A DNA stretch of 5,836 nt from an uncultured Labedella sp. (GTDB lineage Bacteria; Actinomycetota; Actinomycetes; Actinomycetales; Microbacteriaceae). This document shows, one piece after another, positions 5,724-5,836 of the stretch. The notes under the pieces are model-generated. The model was given only the letters and a program-made list of their open reading frames with translations, was not told the origin of the DNA and ran no database searches. Where the stretch lies: assembly GCA_934636065.1 (NCBI GenBank), contig CAKTZW010000139.1:1-5836 (forward strand), read 5' to 3'. The first letter of the stretch is position 1. Every line of letters starts with the position of its first letter. The position numbers and the translations under genes are program-made.

Positions 5724-5762
5724 AAGCAGGCCCGGCGACCGTATGGTCACCGGGCCCGCTTT
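5724..5762. terminator. Strong hairpin terminator between convergent genes
   Basis: The arms 5725-5740 and 5745-5760 form a 16-position stem with 14 Watson-Crick pairs and two mismatches (C5736/A5749 and A5728/C5757) around a GTAT loop. The stem extends by an A-T pair at 5724/5761. On the plus strand it ends in GCTTT, a short T tail. On the minus strand it is followed by a T-rich stretch (TTCCGTGTTT). It lies 12 bp after the DUF2945 stop and 12 bp beyond the stop of the convergent gene, so it probably serves both. Confidence 0.85.
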
Positions 5763-5774
5763 CGCGTTCGCGCG

Positions 5775-5836
5775 TCAGCTGGAGCGCTTGGCGACGCGGT
5801 TCTCCGCCCCCACCATCCAGGCGTACTGCTCGAGCT
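5775..5836 (-). CDS. C-terminal end of a gene, possibly a Dps-like ferritin (5' part outside window)
   Basis: Only the last 19 codons and the TGA stop (5777-5775) are inside the window: LEQYAWMVGAENRVAKRSS. Every codon but the stop ends in G or C, as in a real gene here, and a terminator lies just downstream. The pattern LE-x-x-x-WM followed by a short polar tail resembles the last helix of Dps-family proteins, which end in motifs such as LEKxxWMxRA, and a Dps would fit the stress setting. With so few residues this is a suggestion only; another helical protein is possible. Confidence 0.5.
   Translation of the reverse strand, partial: LEQYAWMVGAENRVAKRSS

Noticed and set aside
1..5836. CRISPR array, tRNA, rRNA or insertion sequence
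   Set aside because: I saw no regularly spaced repeat-spacer units (the 17-bp operator repeats have no unique spacers), no cloverleaf or rRNA-like sequence, and no transposase or terminal inverted repeats.

Overview
The window looks like chromosomal DNA of a high-GC Gram-positive actinobacterium, probably Microbacteriaceae or a close relative. The basis is very high GC at third codon positions, frequent GTG starts, an RsbU/RsbW-type stress module, a leaderless-looking promoter, and the kinds of genes present. This assignment is an inference from style, not from a marker gene.

Layout. Positions 1-2760 (minus strand) hold most of a large MMPL/RND-type membrane transporter. Its C-terminus is fused to a shortened, degenerate ABC-like P-loop domain, and the gene runs off the left edge. 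Positions 2761-2866 are a compact divergent control region with three head-to-tail near-palindromes spaced exactly 17 bp centre to centre. Positions 2867-3556 (plus strand) encode a TetR/AcrR-family regulator, the obvious candidate to bind those sites and control itself and the transporter. Tail to tail with it, overlapping by 11 bp, is a minus-strand two-gene operon (5299 down to 3546). First comes an RsbW-like HATPase protein (4883-5299), then, through a GTGA start/stop overlap, a membrane-anchored SpoIIE/PP2C-type phosphatase (3546-4886). Positions 5300-5508 are a divergent intergenic region with two inverted repeats and weak promoter elements. Positions 5509-5712 (plus strand) encode a 67-aa HVA1/DUF2945 TUDOR-like protein that appears to be made from a leaderless transcript. 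A strong hairpin terminator (5724-5762) separates it from the end of a convergent minus-strand gene (5775-5836), possibly a Dps-like ferritin.

How the parts fit. The left half is a regulator/exporter pair, probably for a hydrophobic or envelope-active compound. The right half is a partner-switching pair (anti-sigma-type kinase plus phosphatase) without its STAS antagonist or sigma factor. It sits beside genes often linked to stationary-phase or stress physiology (DUF2945, possible Dps), but a regulatory link is not shown by the sequence.

The most unusual points are the miniature ABC-like tail on the MMPL protein with its own codon usage, the 17-bp-period operator triplet, and a switch of coding signal to the other strand in the first ~50 bases that suggests a junction.
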